Below, piece after piece: positions 6,293 to 13,972 of a DNA stretch of 32,723 nucleotides. Origin of the DNA: an uncultured Bacteroidales bacterium (lineage in GTDB: Bacteria; Bacteroidota; Bacteroidia; Bacteroidales; WCHB1-69); assembly GCA_905235135.1 (NCBI GenBank), contig CAJOKR010000056.1, positions 1 to 32,723 on the forward strand. Direction: 5' to 3'. The notes under the pieces are model-generated. The model was not told the origin of the DNA. It saw nothing but the letters and a program-made list of their open reading frames with translations, and did not search any database. The translations under genes were made by a program, and so were the position numbers. Position 1 is the first letter of the stretch, and each line of letters opens with the position of its first letter.

Positions 6293-7666
6293 CTAATAAT
6301 TGCGCAGACACCGAACGCTCAGCATATCATTATGCGATTCTGTTCCGTGTTCAAGAGAGCTTTGGAAATACATCAGCTCAAGCGTGTGAGCCTTGTAATA
6401 AGCTCCGTTAGGGGTGAGACCGGCGTAGGAAGCCGTCCAGAAATTTGTGCACTGGCCGTTATGCAGTTCAATCTCTCCGCTCGGAAGGATGGTGAATCCG
6501 GTAAGATTATTGGTGGCGAGATCATGACCGACGGCACATTGCTCGCTCGCTGACATCCAATATTGGGTGGCTCCCAAAGCTTTGGCCGTGTTTGCGGCAT
6601 TACCATTGCAATGATATTGGCTGTTGCTACTCACATAGTTCAGCATCATGTCCCATTCCGATTCATTGGGGAGATGCCACCCATTAGGGCACACCCCTTG
6701 AACCATAACAGAGTCCTCCTTGTCGGCAAAGTGTTTTGCAGCAGCCATGTTGTACAAATAGCCAAAGATGTCGGGATCCATGTTTTCGAAGCGAGCGGGC
6801 GTGTATTCGTAAGGCCAGGCGTATGGCGCCGGAATTTCAGTGCCGTCGGCAAAATGGGTGGTCTTCATGTTTTCGCGCATCCAACATTGCGTGCCCATCT
6901 GAACGGTATTATACACATTGCCGTCATAGTCGAACACAAGGGAGGTTCCACAAACGAAAACATCCGCTTCGGTGAACTGAAGTTCGATGGTCTGCGAGGA
7001 GAGTATCTGCTTTGTGACCGTCATACTGGTGCAGACTGCACCTGCAATCGTGGAAAAGCCTATGAACGATAAGGTATCCCCCAAAACAAACAGCTCATCC
7101 GTACTGCCTCTCCCGGATTTCAACAAGCCTGTCTCCCAATCCCTGTTTCCTACATAATGAATCCGGTCAACGCCAGCATTTCCTGTGTTTACCATCTTAA
7201 TTGAGCTGCTCTCCTTCCCTATCTGCACATTCAACAAATAAGTTTGCGGTTTGGAAAGCTGAATCCGGTACGTATGGCATCCGGCCCCCAGATTTTGGCT
7301 GAGGTGTGCCACTTTTTCGCCTTTCAAGGTGAATATTGCAATGTTGACCATCCCCGATTTCTTCAACTGCACCGAAAAATCTGTGATTCCATTGAAAGGA
7401 TTGGGTACATTTTGAGACAAAACGGGCTGTAAATCATGTTGTTCAACCCCTGAATTGGTCATCGTCAACGTAAGATCGGAAGCGTAAAGCACCTCTGTCC
7501 ATCCACGGCTAAGATTGCTTACCCGCACGCTATCGAGTTGCACCGGCTGTCCATTGGCATCCTTTCCCGTGAATGTCAATGTGGTTTGTGCCAGTACGGG
7601 CATAACAGTCATCGATAAAAAAACGATGGCCATAACTTTTCTGAATAAAGTGTTCATTTTTTCCAT
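6293..7666 (-). CDS. Secreted FISUMP-domain protein with internal sorting-domain-like segment
   Basis: A 457-residue exported protein with a Sec signal peptide ending PVLA-QTT (about residue 26). Residues 82-150 (QNVPNPFNGITDFSVQL, VNIAIFTLKGEKVAHL, AGCHTYRIQL, YLLNVQIG) closely resemble the type IX secretion C-terminal sorting domain (Por_Secre_tail), yet here it lies near the N-terminus. Residues 240-457 are a FISUMP domain (MGTQCWMRENMKTTHFADGTE, GVCPNGWHLPNESEW, NFWTAS, MLSVRCLRNY). The sorting-like segment is probably just a fibronectin-like beta-sandwich in this context, because a working signal must be at the extreme C-terminus. It shares its promoter region with the FISUMP lipoprotein at 807-1769 and is probably co-transcribed with the lipocalin-like gene. 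Confidence 0.87.
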   Translation of the reverse strand: MEKMNTLFRKVMAIVFLSMTVMPVLAQTTLTFTGKDANGQPVQLDSVRVSNLSRGWTEVLYASDLTLTMTNSGVEQHDLQPVLSQNVPNPFNGITDFSVQLKKSGMVNIAIFTLKGEKVAHLSQNLGAGCHTYRIQLSKPQTYLLNVQIGKESSSIKMVNTGNAGVDRIHYVGNRDWETGLLKSGRGSTDELFVLGDTLSFIGFSTIAGAVCTSMTVTKQILSSQTIELQFTEADVFVCGTSLVFDYDGNVYNTVQMGTQCWMRENMKTTHFADGTEIPAPYAWPYEYTPARFENMDPDIFGYLYNMAAAKHFADKEDSVMVQGVCPNGWHLPNESEWDMMLNYVSSNSQYHCNGNAANTAKALGATQYWMSASEQCAVGHDLATNNLTGFTILPSGEIELHNGQCTNFWTASYAGLTPNGAYYKAHTLELMYFQSSLEHGTESHNDMLSVRCLRNY

Positions 7667-7783
7667 TGTATTCTATTTTTTGTAAACGTTCATTTATATG
7701 AGTATGACGCAAAAAGTGCAAAGGGTTGCACCTTGCCGAGATTTTTTGTTTGCAGCAGGAATGCCGCAGTTCCTTTTCCGCTG

Positions 7784-7791
7784 CAAAATTA
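7784..7791 (-). promoter_or_regulatory. -7 promoter box of second FISUMP gene
   Basis: On the minus strand this reads TAATTTTG then CAGCGG, aligned with the box at 1806-1813. The leader here is about 115 bases, against about 30 at the other gene, and contains a small GTGCAA/TTGCAC hairpin near 7717-7732. Confidence 0.65.
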
Positions 7792-7812
7792 CCATTTTTT
7801 CGTCCACAAATA

Positions 7813-7949
7813 TTCCGTCATTTCCAAAATATGTTCCGTCTCAGCCAAAAATATGACGGACAGGTTGAATTTTGAGGATTAACGGATGAAAATAGTATTG
7901 AAAATCAAGATATTGTCGAAAACCGCCAGGTTGTGGATGTGAGACGGAA
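7813..7949. promoter_or_regulatory. Upstream control block of second FISUMP gene, copy 2
   Basis: The second copy of the 1835-1971 block. TTCCGTC starts at 7813 and 7834, and an inverted GACGGA occupies 7855-7860, giving a 21-bp period over three sites. A distal TGAGACGGAA (7940-7949) pairs with TTCCGTCTCA (7834-7843). The proximal sites sit about 22 and 43 bp upstream of the -7 box, exactly as in copy 1. The block lies between the divergent FISUMP and LytTR genes and accounts for most of the 377-bp gap 7667-8043. Confidence 0.6.
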
Positions 7950-8010
7950 TAAAGCGGTAAATTGAGATGGTTTAAGGGTTGAAAACAGGGTTTTGAATGG
8001 AAATAATGTG

Positions 8011-8018
8011 TATCTTTG
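8011..8018 (+). promoter_or_regulatory. -7 promoter box of LytTR regulator gene
   Basis: TATCTTTG followed by C, 26 bases before the ATG at 8044, with a TTTTG at 7991-7995 upstream. It supports 8044 rather than 7993 as the start. Confidence 0.65.
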
Positions 8019-8043
8019 CCTCCGGATTTTAACACTTTCGGTT

Positions 8044-9195
8044 ATGAAAAAACAAACGCGCACCATCATCATCGTCCTGCTGAACGTCCTGTTCTGCGCC
8101 TACATGCTTTGGTTTTCCGCCCGCAACACCTATCTCCGCCCGTATGCAGGTAGCACGACTCGGGAACTGCTGGCGGGACTGATTCTGCTGGTTACTCTCT
8201 ATACCAACTATTTCCTTCTCTATCCGAAACTCCACAAAAAGCACCCGCTGGTTTATTGGGTGGTATTGGTCAGCCTTTGTATCATAGCCGCAGCAATGGA
8301 CTTTGCAATCGCTTATCACCATATTATGTATTACAATGGTGCGATAATTGGAGAAATCGGAGCTTTCCGTTTTTTTTCCCATTATTTTAAACTTTTAACG
8401 ATTCGAAACGTGGCCTTAAACACTTTCCCGTTTATCTTCCGCGAAAGGCAAGAGCTACAGAAAGCGCTGGACCAGGAGGTGCAGATTGTCTATCAGGATG
8501 CCCGGCTGCTGGATGTGTCCGACAAGGACCACAATGCGCGCCTCATTCCCAGGGACAACATCTACTACTGCCAACAAGATGGAAACTACACCCGCATCTA
8601 CGTGACGCAGGACGACCTATATTACTCCCGCTACGGCTCCATGAAGTATCTTGAGCAATTGTTTGGGCCAGAGGAGTTTGTACGCATTTCCAACACGTTG
8701 CTGATCCCTTACCGATATATCCATTCCTGCAACGGCACCGAGGTGCTTATGAAACGGCTACCTTGGCAGAAAGAACCGCTCTCCTTCGCCATCGAGCCCA
8801 AGTACCTTGACCAGGCTCCCGGACAGATCGCCCTCTACCTCCTCACCTCCAAGGGGCAGGAGACCATAAAACCTCCCAAACAAAACCGTAAGAGACGGAA
8901 ACCCGTCAAACCTTCGCAGGAAAAGACAGACACTGTGCTTCAGTACATCAAGGAGCATGCGGGCAGCCAGACCAAGGAAATTGCCGAAAACACCCAATTC
9001 TCCCCGACCACCGTGGAGCACTGCCTGGCCGAACTCCGCAAGCAGGAGCTCATCAAGTACAAGGGGAGCAAGAAAATGGGTGGATATCACGCGGTAAAGA
9101 AGCAGTCGGAAAAAATAAAACACGAAACCTCAACAGAGAAAGAAGACGCCACTCGTATCAATTCGCCCAATTCACCTGCCCAAACTGCCGACTAA
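8044..9195 (+). CDS. Membrane LytTR regulator with C-terminal winged-helix domain
   Basis: A 383-residue regulator. Hydrophobic segments at about 7-25, 41-59, 69-92 and possibly 103-120 suggest a membrane-embedded N-terminus. Residues 165-262 are a LytTR DNA-binding domain (ARLIPRDNIYYCQQDGNYTRIYV, in part; then YGSMKYLEQLFGPEEFVRISNTLLIPYRYI). A basic linker (PPKQNRKRRKPVK) leads to a winged-helix module at 293-352 (TVLQYIKEHAGSQTKEIAEN, FSPTTVEHCLAELRKQELIKYKG), and the tail is low complexity. LytTR fused to membrane segments is common in Bacteroidetes; the additional winged helix is unusual. There is no receiver domain, so the signal probably comes through the membrane part. It is divergent from the second FISUMP gene and overlaps xerD by 4 bp, tail to tail. 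Confidence 0.82.
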   Translation: MKKQTRTIIIVLLNVLFCAYMLWFSARNTYLRPYAGSTTRELLAGLILLVTLYTNYFLLYPKLHKKHPLVYWVVLVSLCIIAAAMDFAIAYHHIMYYNGAIIGEIGAFRFFSHYFKLLTIRNVALNTFPFIFRERQELQKALDQEVQIVYQDARLLDVSDKDHNARLIPRDNIYYCQQDGNYTRIYVTQDDLYYSRYGSMKYLEQLFGPEEFVRISNTLLIPYRYIHSCNGTEVLMKRLPWQKEPLSFAIEPKYLDQAPGQIALYLLTSKGQETIKPPKQNRKRRKPVKPSQEKTDTVLQYIKEHAGSQTKEIAENTQFSPTTVEHCLAELRKQELIKYKGSKKMGGYHAVKKQSEKIKHETSTEKEDATRINSPNSPAQTAD

Positions 9196-10073
9196 TACCT
9201 CGGATGGAACAGCGCGATGTTTGTGCGTAAGTAGTCCTGGTCCAGGTGCGTGTAAATCTCTGTGGTCGTGATGCTTTCATGGCCGAGCATCTCTTGCACG
9301 GCCCGCAGGTCGGCACCACCTTCGATGAGGTGTGTGGCGAAAGAGTGCCGGAAGGTGTGCGGACTTACCGTCTTGTCGATGCCTGCCGCCGCCACCCACT
9401 TTTTCACGAGCATGAAGACCATCTCGCGGGTGAGATGCGCCCCCCTTCTATTCAGAAACACGTAATCCTCCTCGCCCTTTTTGATTTTCAGCTCTTTGCG
9501 TTTGCCGTCAACGTATAGGTGTACCATCTTCATAGCTGTCTCCCCGATGGGAATCAGCCGTTCCTTATTACCCTTGCCGACTACCTTGATGAATCCGTCG
9601 TCGAAGAAAAGGTTGGAGAGGCGCAAAGTCACGAGTTCACTTACCCGTAGCCCACAGCCGTACATCACCTCCGCCATGGCGCGGTTGCGATGGCCTTCTG
9701 GTGTACTCAAGTCGATGACCTCCATAATGTTCTGGATTTCCTCAACGGTCAGCACGTCAGGGAGATGCATCCCGATTTTGGGGGCATCCAACAGTTCTGT
9801 GGGGTCGTCTTCGCGCTGCTGGGCGTAGATGAGGTAGCGATAGAAGGCCCGCATTCCGGAGACAATCCGCGCCTGCGACCGGGCGTTGAAGTCCGATTCG
9901 TAAAGGTGTTTCAGAAACTTCTGCAGGTCCTCGAAGGTGGCCGTTTCAATCTTGTCTTCACCCAAAAAGTCCGCCAAAAGCAGCACATCATGCAGATAGG
10001 CCTCCACACTCTTGGGCGAGAGGCCTTTCTCATACATCAGATACTGCTTGAAACGGGCAATTTGCGCGTTCAT
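9192..10073 (-). CDS. xerD: Site-specific tyrosine recombinase XerD
   Basis: A 293-residue recombinase. Residues 1-88 are the SAM-like core-binding domain and about 105-285 the catalytic domain. The active site is complete: Arg143 (GCGLRVSEL), Lys167 (GKGNKER), His239 and Arg242 (HTFRHSFATH), His265 (LGHE) and Tyr274 (IYTHLD); the spacing equals that of E. coli XerD. With XerC it resolves chromosome dimers at dif near division. Its start overlaps the cinA stop by 4 bp, so it is translationally coupled behind cinA. A housekeeping XerD is more likely than a phage or transposon integrase because the length is standard, no element ends are nearby and the neighbours are conserved. Confidence 0.92.
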   Translation of the reverse strand: MNAQIARFKQYLMYEKGLSPKSVEAYLHDVLLLADFLGEDKIETATFEDLQKFLKHLYESDFNARSQARIVSGMRAFYRYLIYAQQREDDPTELLDAPKIGMHLPDVLTVEEIQNIMEVIDLSTPEGHRNRAMAEVMYGCGLRVSELVTLRLSNLFFDDGFIKVVGKGNKERLIPIGETAMKMVHLYVDGKRKELKIKKGEEDYVFLNRRGAHLTREMVFMLVKKWVAAAGIDKTVSPHTFRHSFATHLIEGGADLRAVQEMLGHESITTTEIYTHLDQDYLRTNIALFHPRY

Positions 10074-11323
10074 CGGCGGAGGTCTTTCTCAATCTCGATG
10101 CGCAGCATATTGAGGGCGGCATGGGCGGCCCGCTCTATAATCTGCTTCCGACCGGTATGCTTCCCGAAATGGAACTCTTTGGTGGTCAGTCGGGTGGGGG
10201 TGGCTACGGCCATCCAGACGGTGCCCACAGGCTTCTCGGTCGTACCGCCGTCAGGACCTGCGATGCCGGAAGTGGCCACCGCATAATCCACATCCAGAAG
10301 ATCCATCACGTTGAGGGCCATATCGCTGACCACAGGTTCGCTCACCGCCCCGCGTTTCTTGAGGTTGTCCTCACGCACGTTGAGGATGTCGCGCTTTACC
10401 TGGTTGCTGTAGGAGACCACGCTTCCTTGGAAATATTCGGAACTTCCTGGCACAGAGGTAATCAGGTGAGCGATGAAGCCTCCCGTACAGCTCTCGGCAG
10501 TGGCTATACGGCGACCGCTGCCGCGCAACAGTTTTCCGATGACCGCTTCCATCGGGATATCCTCATCGGCGAAAGCCAAGGGACCCACTTCCGCTTTCAG
10601 CTTCTCAAACTGCTGGTCCAGCGAGGTTTGCAGCTCTTCGTTGTTGGCTCCTGTAGCCGTCAGCCGCAGACGGATGATGCCCGGCTTCGGCAAATAAGCT
10701 AACTTGATGTTTTCGGGAAGCTGCGCCTCGAAGTCGGTGAGCTGGTCGGAGAGATTGCTCTCGCTGATGCCGGTACATTGCAGCACTTTGTAGAGCACTG
10801 CCTGTTCGTGGTGGAAGATGGCCTGCAATCTCGGCAGAACCTCCTCACGGATAAGCTTTTCCATCTCGAACGGCACGCCCGGCAGCGCGACCAGAATCTT
10901 GCCGTCTTGTTCCAGCCAAAGTCCGGGGGCGGTGCCCAAGGTGTTCTTCAGGATGGTGCAGCCTTCGGGCACATCAGCTTGATGGCGGTTGGTCTCGGTG
11001 AGCTCCATCCCGCGGGCGGCGAAAATCTCCCGCACCCACTCTAAGGTGGGTTCATCCATCACTAATTCGCGACCGAAGTACTGGCAGATCACCTTTTTGG
11101 AGATGTCGTCACGGGTGGGTCCGAGTCCGCCAGTGACAATCAGCAGGTTCGTTTTGGCAAATCCGTTCTCGATGGCGCTGCGGATGGCGTTCTCGTCATC
11201 GCCAATGGTGACGCATTCGGTCATTTCGATGCCCGCCAAGGCCATCTGCTGCCCGATGAAGGCAGCGTTGGTATTCACGACCTGCCCTAACAGCAGCTCG
11301 TCTCCTATGTTAATGAGTATCAT
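10070..11323 (-). CDS. cinA: CinA family protein (NMN amidase / ADP-ribose pyrophosphatase type)
   Basis: A full-length two-domain CinA of 417 residues. Residues 1-170 are the MoCF/COG1058 domain (INIGDELLLGQVVNTN, IVTGGLGPTRDD, LGTAPGL, LPGVPFEM). Residues about 258-417 are the PncC nicotinamide-nucleotide amidase domain with AESCTGG (276-282), GSVVSYSNQVK and TSGIAGPDGGT. Known members recycle NMN to nicotinate mononucleotide and hydrolyse ADP-ribose in the cytoplasm. First gene of a likely cinA-xerD operon, with a -7 box at 11348-11355. The start codon is close to the promoter, which is normal in this phylum. Confidence 0.93.
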   Translation of the reverse strand: MILINIGDELLLGQVVNTNAAFIGQQMALAGIEMTECVTIGDDENAIRSAIENGFAKTNLLIVTGGLGPTRDDISKKVICQYFGRELVMDEPTLEWVREIFAARGMELTETNRHQADVPEGCTILKNTLGTAPGLWLEQDGKILVALPGVPFEMEKLIREEVLPRLQAIFHHEQAVLYKVLQCTGISESNLSDQLTDFEAQLPENIKLAYLPKPGIIRLRLTATGANNEELQTSLDQQFEKLKAEVGPLAFADEDIPMEAVIGKLLRGSGRRIATAESCTGGFIAHLITSVPGSSEYFQGSVVSYSNQVKRDILNVREDNLKKRGAVSEPVVSDMALNVMDLLDVDYAVATSGIAGPDGGTTEKPVGTVWMAVATPTRLTTKEFHFGKHTGRKQIIERAAHAALNMLRIEIEKDLRR

Positions 11324-11347
11324 AACTTTAGAATAATAATTTTATTG

Positions 11348-11355
11348 CAAAGATA
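11348..11355 (-). promoter_or_regulatory. -7 promoter box of cinA-xerD
   Basis: The minus strand reads TATCTTTG then C, 24 bases upstream of the cinA ATG. It lies in the 53-bp gap after the AlgJ-like gene. Confidence 0.65.
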
Positions 11356-11376
11356 CACAATTTTCAGATATGGAAC

Positions 11377-12516
11377 CTACTTCCCTCGAATCTTGCGGAG
11401 GTGTGGTTCGTAAACCATCAGCAGTACAATATCGGGTTTTTCCTGTTGGATAATGGTGTCGTTGGCCCTGTATTCCCAATTGTCAAAGAGGAAAACCGAT
11501 TCCCGGAACCAAGGCGACAGGTACGGGATTAAATACCCGCCGAATGAGTCGCGGATGACCACAATTTTCGGTTGTTGCGAACGGTTGGTGGTGAATCTCC
11601 GCTCATAATCCCATGGGTAAGGGAAACCAGGGATTGGTTCATACTTTCTGTTGAAATCTTCGTGAACGTCATAGAGTGCGGAATCAACATAATGCACGTG
11701 ATATTGAGTGTCTTGGGCGAACTGTTTCAAGGTCATATTCACGGCAAGCATGTCGTGGAGATTGCCTTCATGTCGGATATACGGTTCAAGGGTGAACTTC
11801 TGCCGTATTTTTGTGGGCAGTTGCGGGAAATCTCCGGCCATCAAATTTAGGATGTCCTCTGCGGCATATTCGGCACCAAGATAGTTCCAGTGGTTGTCGT
11901 TTTTGAGGTATAAACGTCCTTCTTTCTTATGTTTCAACATCTTATCTTTCAGATAGAGACAGGTGACCTGCGGAGCCTTTTCGGCCATCATCCGGCATAA
12001 ACGGTCGGTGGCGGTCTCCTCTGTTCGAAGCATATAATCCGGCAGATACTCAGGATATATCTCGTAGGTCGTGGGGGCAATCACCACATAAAAACGGATG
12101 CTGTCCCGAAGGAGACGCTCCTGTCTGTCAGCCAGTTCCTGCACAATTTCCAACATCCTCTCTTCCGAAAAATCTATCGTTCCTTCATATAACTCACGCT
12201 CCTGAGCACCACAAAACAGAAAATCATCTTTTCCAATAACCACATTAGGGGTAGGGGAGATGTTGTTTTTTATGGAATATAAGAAGGTAAAATGCAGAAA
12301 AGTACTTCTGAAAGGGAAATGGTCGTTCACATATCTGTCAAACTTGTGCGGAAACTTGTCCAACTGGGTGAGCTTGAGCTTGGGCATTTCCGCCATCGTA
12401 CGGTTTTCGCTGTTCACTTGGTTATCCGGCAGGACAAACAGCAAGATGCCCGGCACGGCGAGCAGCAATTCGAACAGGATGACGGTGATGACAATATACG
12501 GGTTGATCTTTCTCAT
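11377..12516 (-). CDS. AlgJ/AlgX-like (SGNH-type) O-acetyltransferase partner
   Basis: A 379-residue protein with one N-terminal membrane anchor (about 7-29) and a periplasmic SGNH-like domain. Visible catalytic elements are Ser324 in IRDSFGGYLIPY and the D-x-H-W motif Asp207/His209 in NDNHWNYLG, as in AlgJ/AlgX. N-terminal marks are ENRTMAEMPKL and YVNDHFPFRSTFL, typical of DHHW/AlgX-N family proteins. Such proteins take acetyl groups exported by an MBOAT partner and place them on an exopolysaccharide or wall glycan. The MBOAT gene lies 1 bp upstream in the same operon, which fits this role. The polymer is unknown; no alginate genes are present. Confidence 0.88.
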   Translation of the reverse strand: MRKINPYIVITVILFELLLAVPGILLFVLPDNQVNSENRTMAEMPKLKLTQLDKFPHKFDRYVNDHFPFRSTFLHFTFLYSIKNNISPTPNVVIGKDDFLFCGAQERELYEGTIDFSEERMLEIVQELADRQERLLRDSIRFYVVIAPTTYEIYPEYLPDYMLRTEETATDRLCRMMAEKAPQVTCLYLKDKMLKHKKEGRLYLKNDNHWNYLGAEYAAEDILNLMAGDFPQLPTKIRQKFTLEPYIRHEGNLHDMLAVNMTLKQFAQDTQYHVHYVDSALYDVHEDFNRKYEPIPGFPYPWDYERRFTTNRSQQPKIVVIRDSFGGYLIPYLSPWFRESVFLFDNWEYRANDTIIQQEKPDIVLLMVYEPHLRKIRGK

Positions 12517-12517
12517 A

Positions 12518-13954
12518 TCAGAACCGGAAATAGATGAACGGGTTATAGCCTCCGGTCACCAAGAAGCAGCATGAAACGAAAAGGACAGCGACGATGCCTA
12601 ATATCACGCACACATAGCGGGTATGTTCCAACCCTTTGTTGCCGTTTTGGATGGCCGTTTTCCATTTTTTGTTCAGGAAATCGAACAGCGGAGTGCTGCC
12701 GAGCAGGGCAATGGCCACGACTATAAAGTATTGTGGCTGGTTGTAGAAGGTTACGAAGGCGGAAAGCCCGTCTCCGAGTTGGAAGGAGAACATCCGGCCT
12801 ATAAACCGGACGGCATAGTCCAGACTGTCGGCGCGGAAAAACACCCATGCGGTGACCACGACCAGCAGGGTGTAGAGGATTCTCAGCGGTTTGAACGTCT
12901 TTTCCAGCAATTTTCCGAAACCCACGCGCTCAATCACCATGAAAGTGCCGTGCAGCAGGCCCCAGATCACAAAAGTCCAGCTTGCCCCGTGCCATAATCC
13001 CGTGAGAAAGAAGACGATGTAGAGGTTGAGGTAGGTGCGGAACTTCCCTTTCCGGTTGCCGCCGAGCGGGATGTAGAGGTAGTCTTTGAACCAGGCCGAC
13101 AGGGTGATGTGCCACCGCCGCCAAAATTCGCGGACGGAGCTCGCAATATACGGGAAGTTGAAGTTTTCGGGGAAACGGAATCCGAACATCCGGCCCAGCC
13201 CGATGGCCATGTCGGAGTAACCGGCGAAATCGTAGTAAATCTGCAAGGCGTAAACCAAGGCGCCAATCCAGGTGGTGGCGGAGGTGAGCGTATTGGGAGC
13301 GCGTGCGAAAATGTCGTCGGCAATCAATGCCAATTGGTTGGCAATAAGAACTTTGCGGGCTAATCCGAAGCAAAATCGCTGGATGCCCTCATACAGATTT
13401 TCCCACGTATAGCTCCGTTGGTTGAGCTGAGAATGGATATCATGATAACGGATGATAGGACCGGCAATCAGTTGCGGGAACAAGGCAATGTAGGTTCCCA
13501 ACTTGATGAAATTGGTCTGTGCCTGCACTTGCCCGCGATAGACGTCCGTCAGGTAGGAGATGGCTTGGAAGGTGTAGAAGGAGATGCCAATAGGCAGGAG
13601 GACACTTTTCAGGGTGATGGGGGAGATACCGAACAACCCGCTGAGAATGTTGAAGTTATCAACTAAAAAATTGGCGTATTTGAAGAAAACGAGTGACGAC
13701 AGGTTGAGGATTATGCCCAAGGTGAACCACCCTTTCCGATGACGGGTACTTCTCTGTATAGCATTGCCTACCAGATAGTTGACAACGATAGAAGTGAGAA
13801 GAATCAGCGTATAGCTAACCCCTCCCCATGCGTAGAACAGCAGACTGGATAAAAACAGCAGCGTGTTCTGATAGGACGTTTTCCTGCACAGTGACAGCAG
13901 GAAAAGCACGATGGGAAGAAACAGAAACAGGAAGGTTAGCGAGCTGAAAACCAT
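12518..13954 (-). CDS. MBOAT O-acyltransferase (AlgI/DltB-like)
   Basis: A 478-residue polytopic membrane protein with about ten hydrophobic segments. It carries the MBOAT signature: LPIGISFYTFQAISYLTDVYRG, in part (121-141), FPQLIAGPIIRY (159-170), YYDFAGYSDMAIGLGRMFGF (240-259), FWRRWHITLSAWFKDYLYIPLGGN, in part (277-300), and the catalytic His322 in LTGLWHGASW, the same residue number as in AlgI. It moves acyl groups, usually acetyl, across the inner membrane to its AlgJ-like partner encoded next. It begins 18 bp after guaA on the same strand, so it is probably co-transcribed with guaA, an incidental rather than functional link. Confidence 0.93.
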   Translation of the reverse strand: MVFSSLTFLFLFLPIVLFLLSLCRKTSYQNTLLFLSSLLFYAWGGVSYTLILLTSIVVNYLVGNAIQRSTRHRKGWFTLGIILNLSSLVFFKYANFLVDNFNILSGLFGISPITLKSVLLPIGISFYTFQAISYLTDVYRGQVQAQTNFIKLGTYIALFPQLIAGPIIRYHDIHSQLNQRSYTWENLYEGIQRFCFGLARKVLIANQLALIADDIFARAPNTLTSATTWIGALVYALQIYYDFAGYSDMAIGLGRMFGFRFPENFNFPYIASSVREFWRRWHITLSAWFKDYLYIPLGGNRKGKFRTYLNLYIVFFLTGLWHGASWTFVIWGLLHGTFMVIERVGFGKLLEKTFKPLRILYTLLVVVTAWVFFRADSLDYAVRFIGRMFSFQLGDGLSAFVTFYNQPQYFIVVAIALLGSTPLFDFLNKKWKTAIQNGNKGLEHTRYVCVILGIVAVLFVSCCFLVTGGYNPFIYFRF

Positions 13955-13972
13955 CGTATTAGGAGTGAACGA

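Noticed and set aside
9192..10073. Possible integrase of a mobile element
   Set aside because: Length, active-site spacing and coupling to cinA fit housekeeping XerD; no attachment sites or cargo boundaries are seen next to it.
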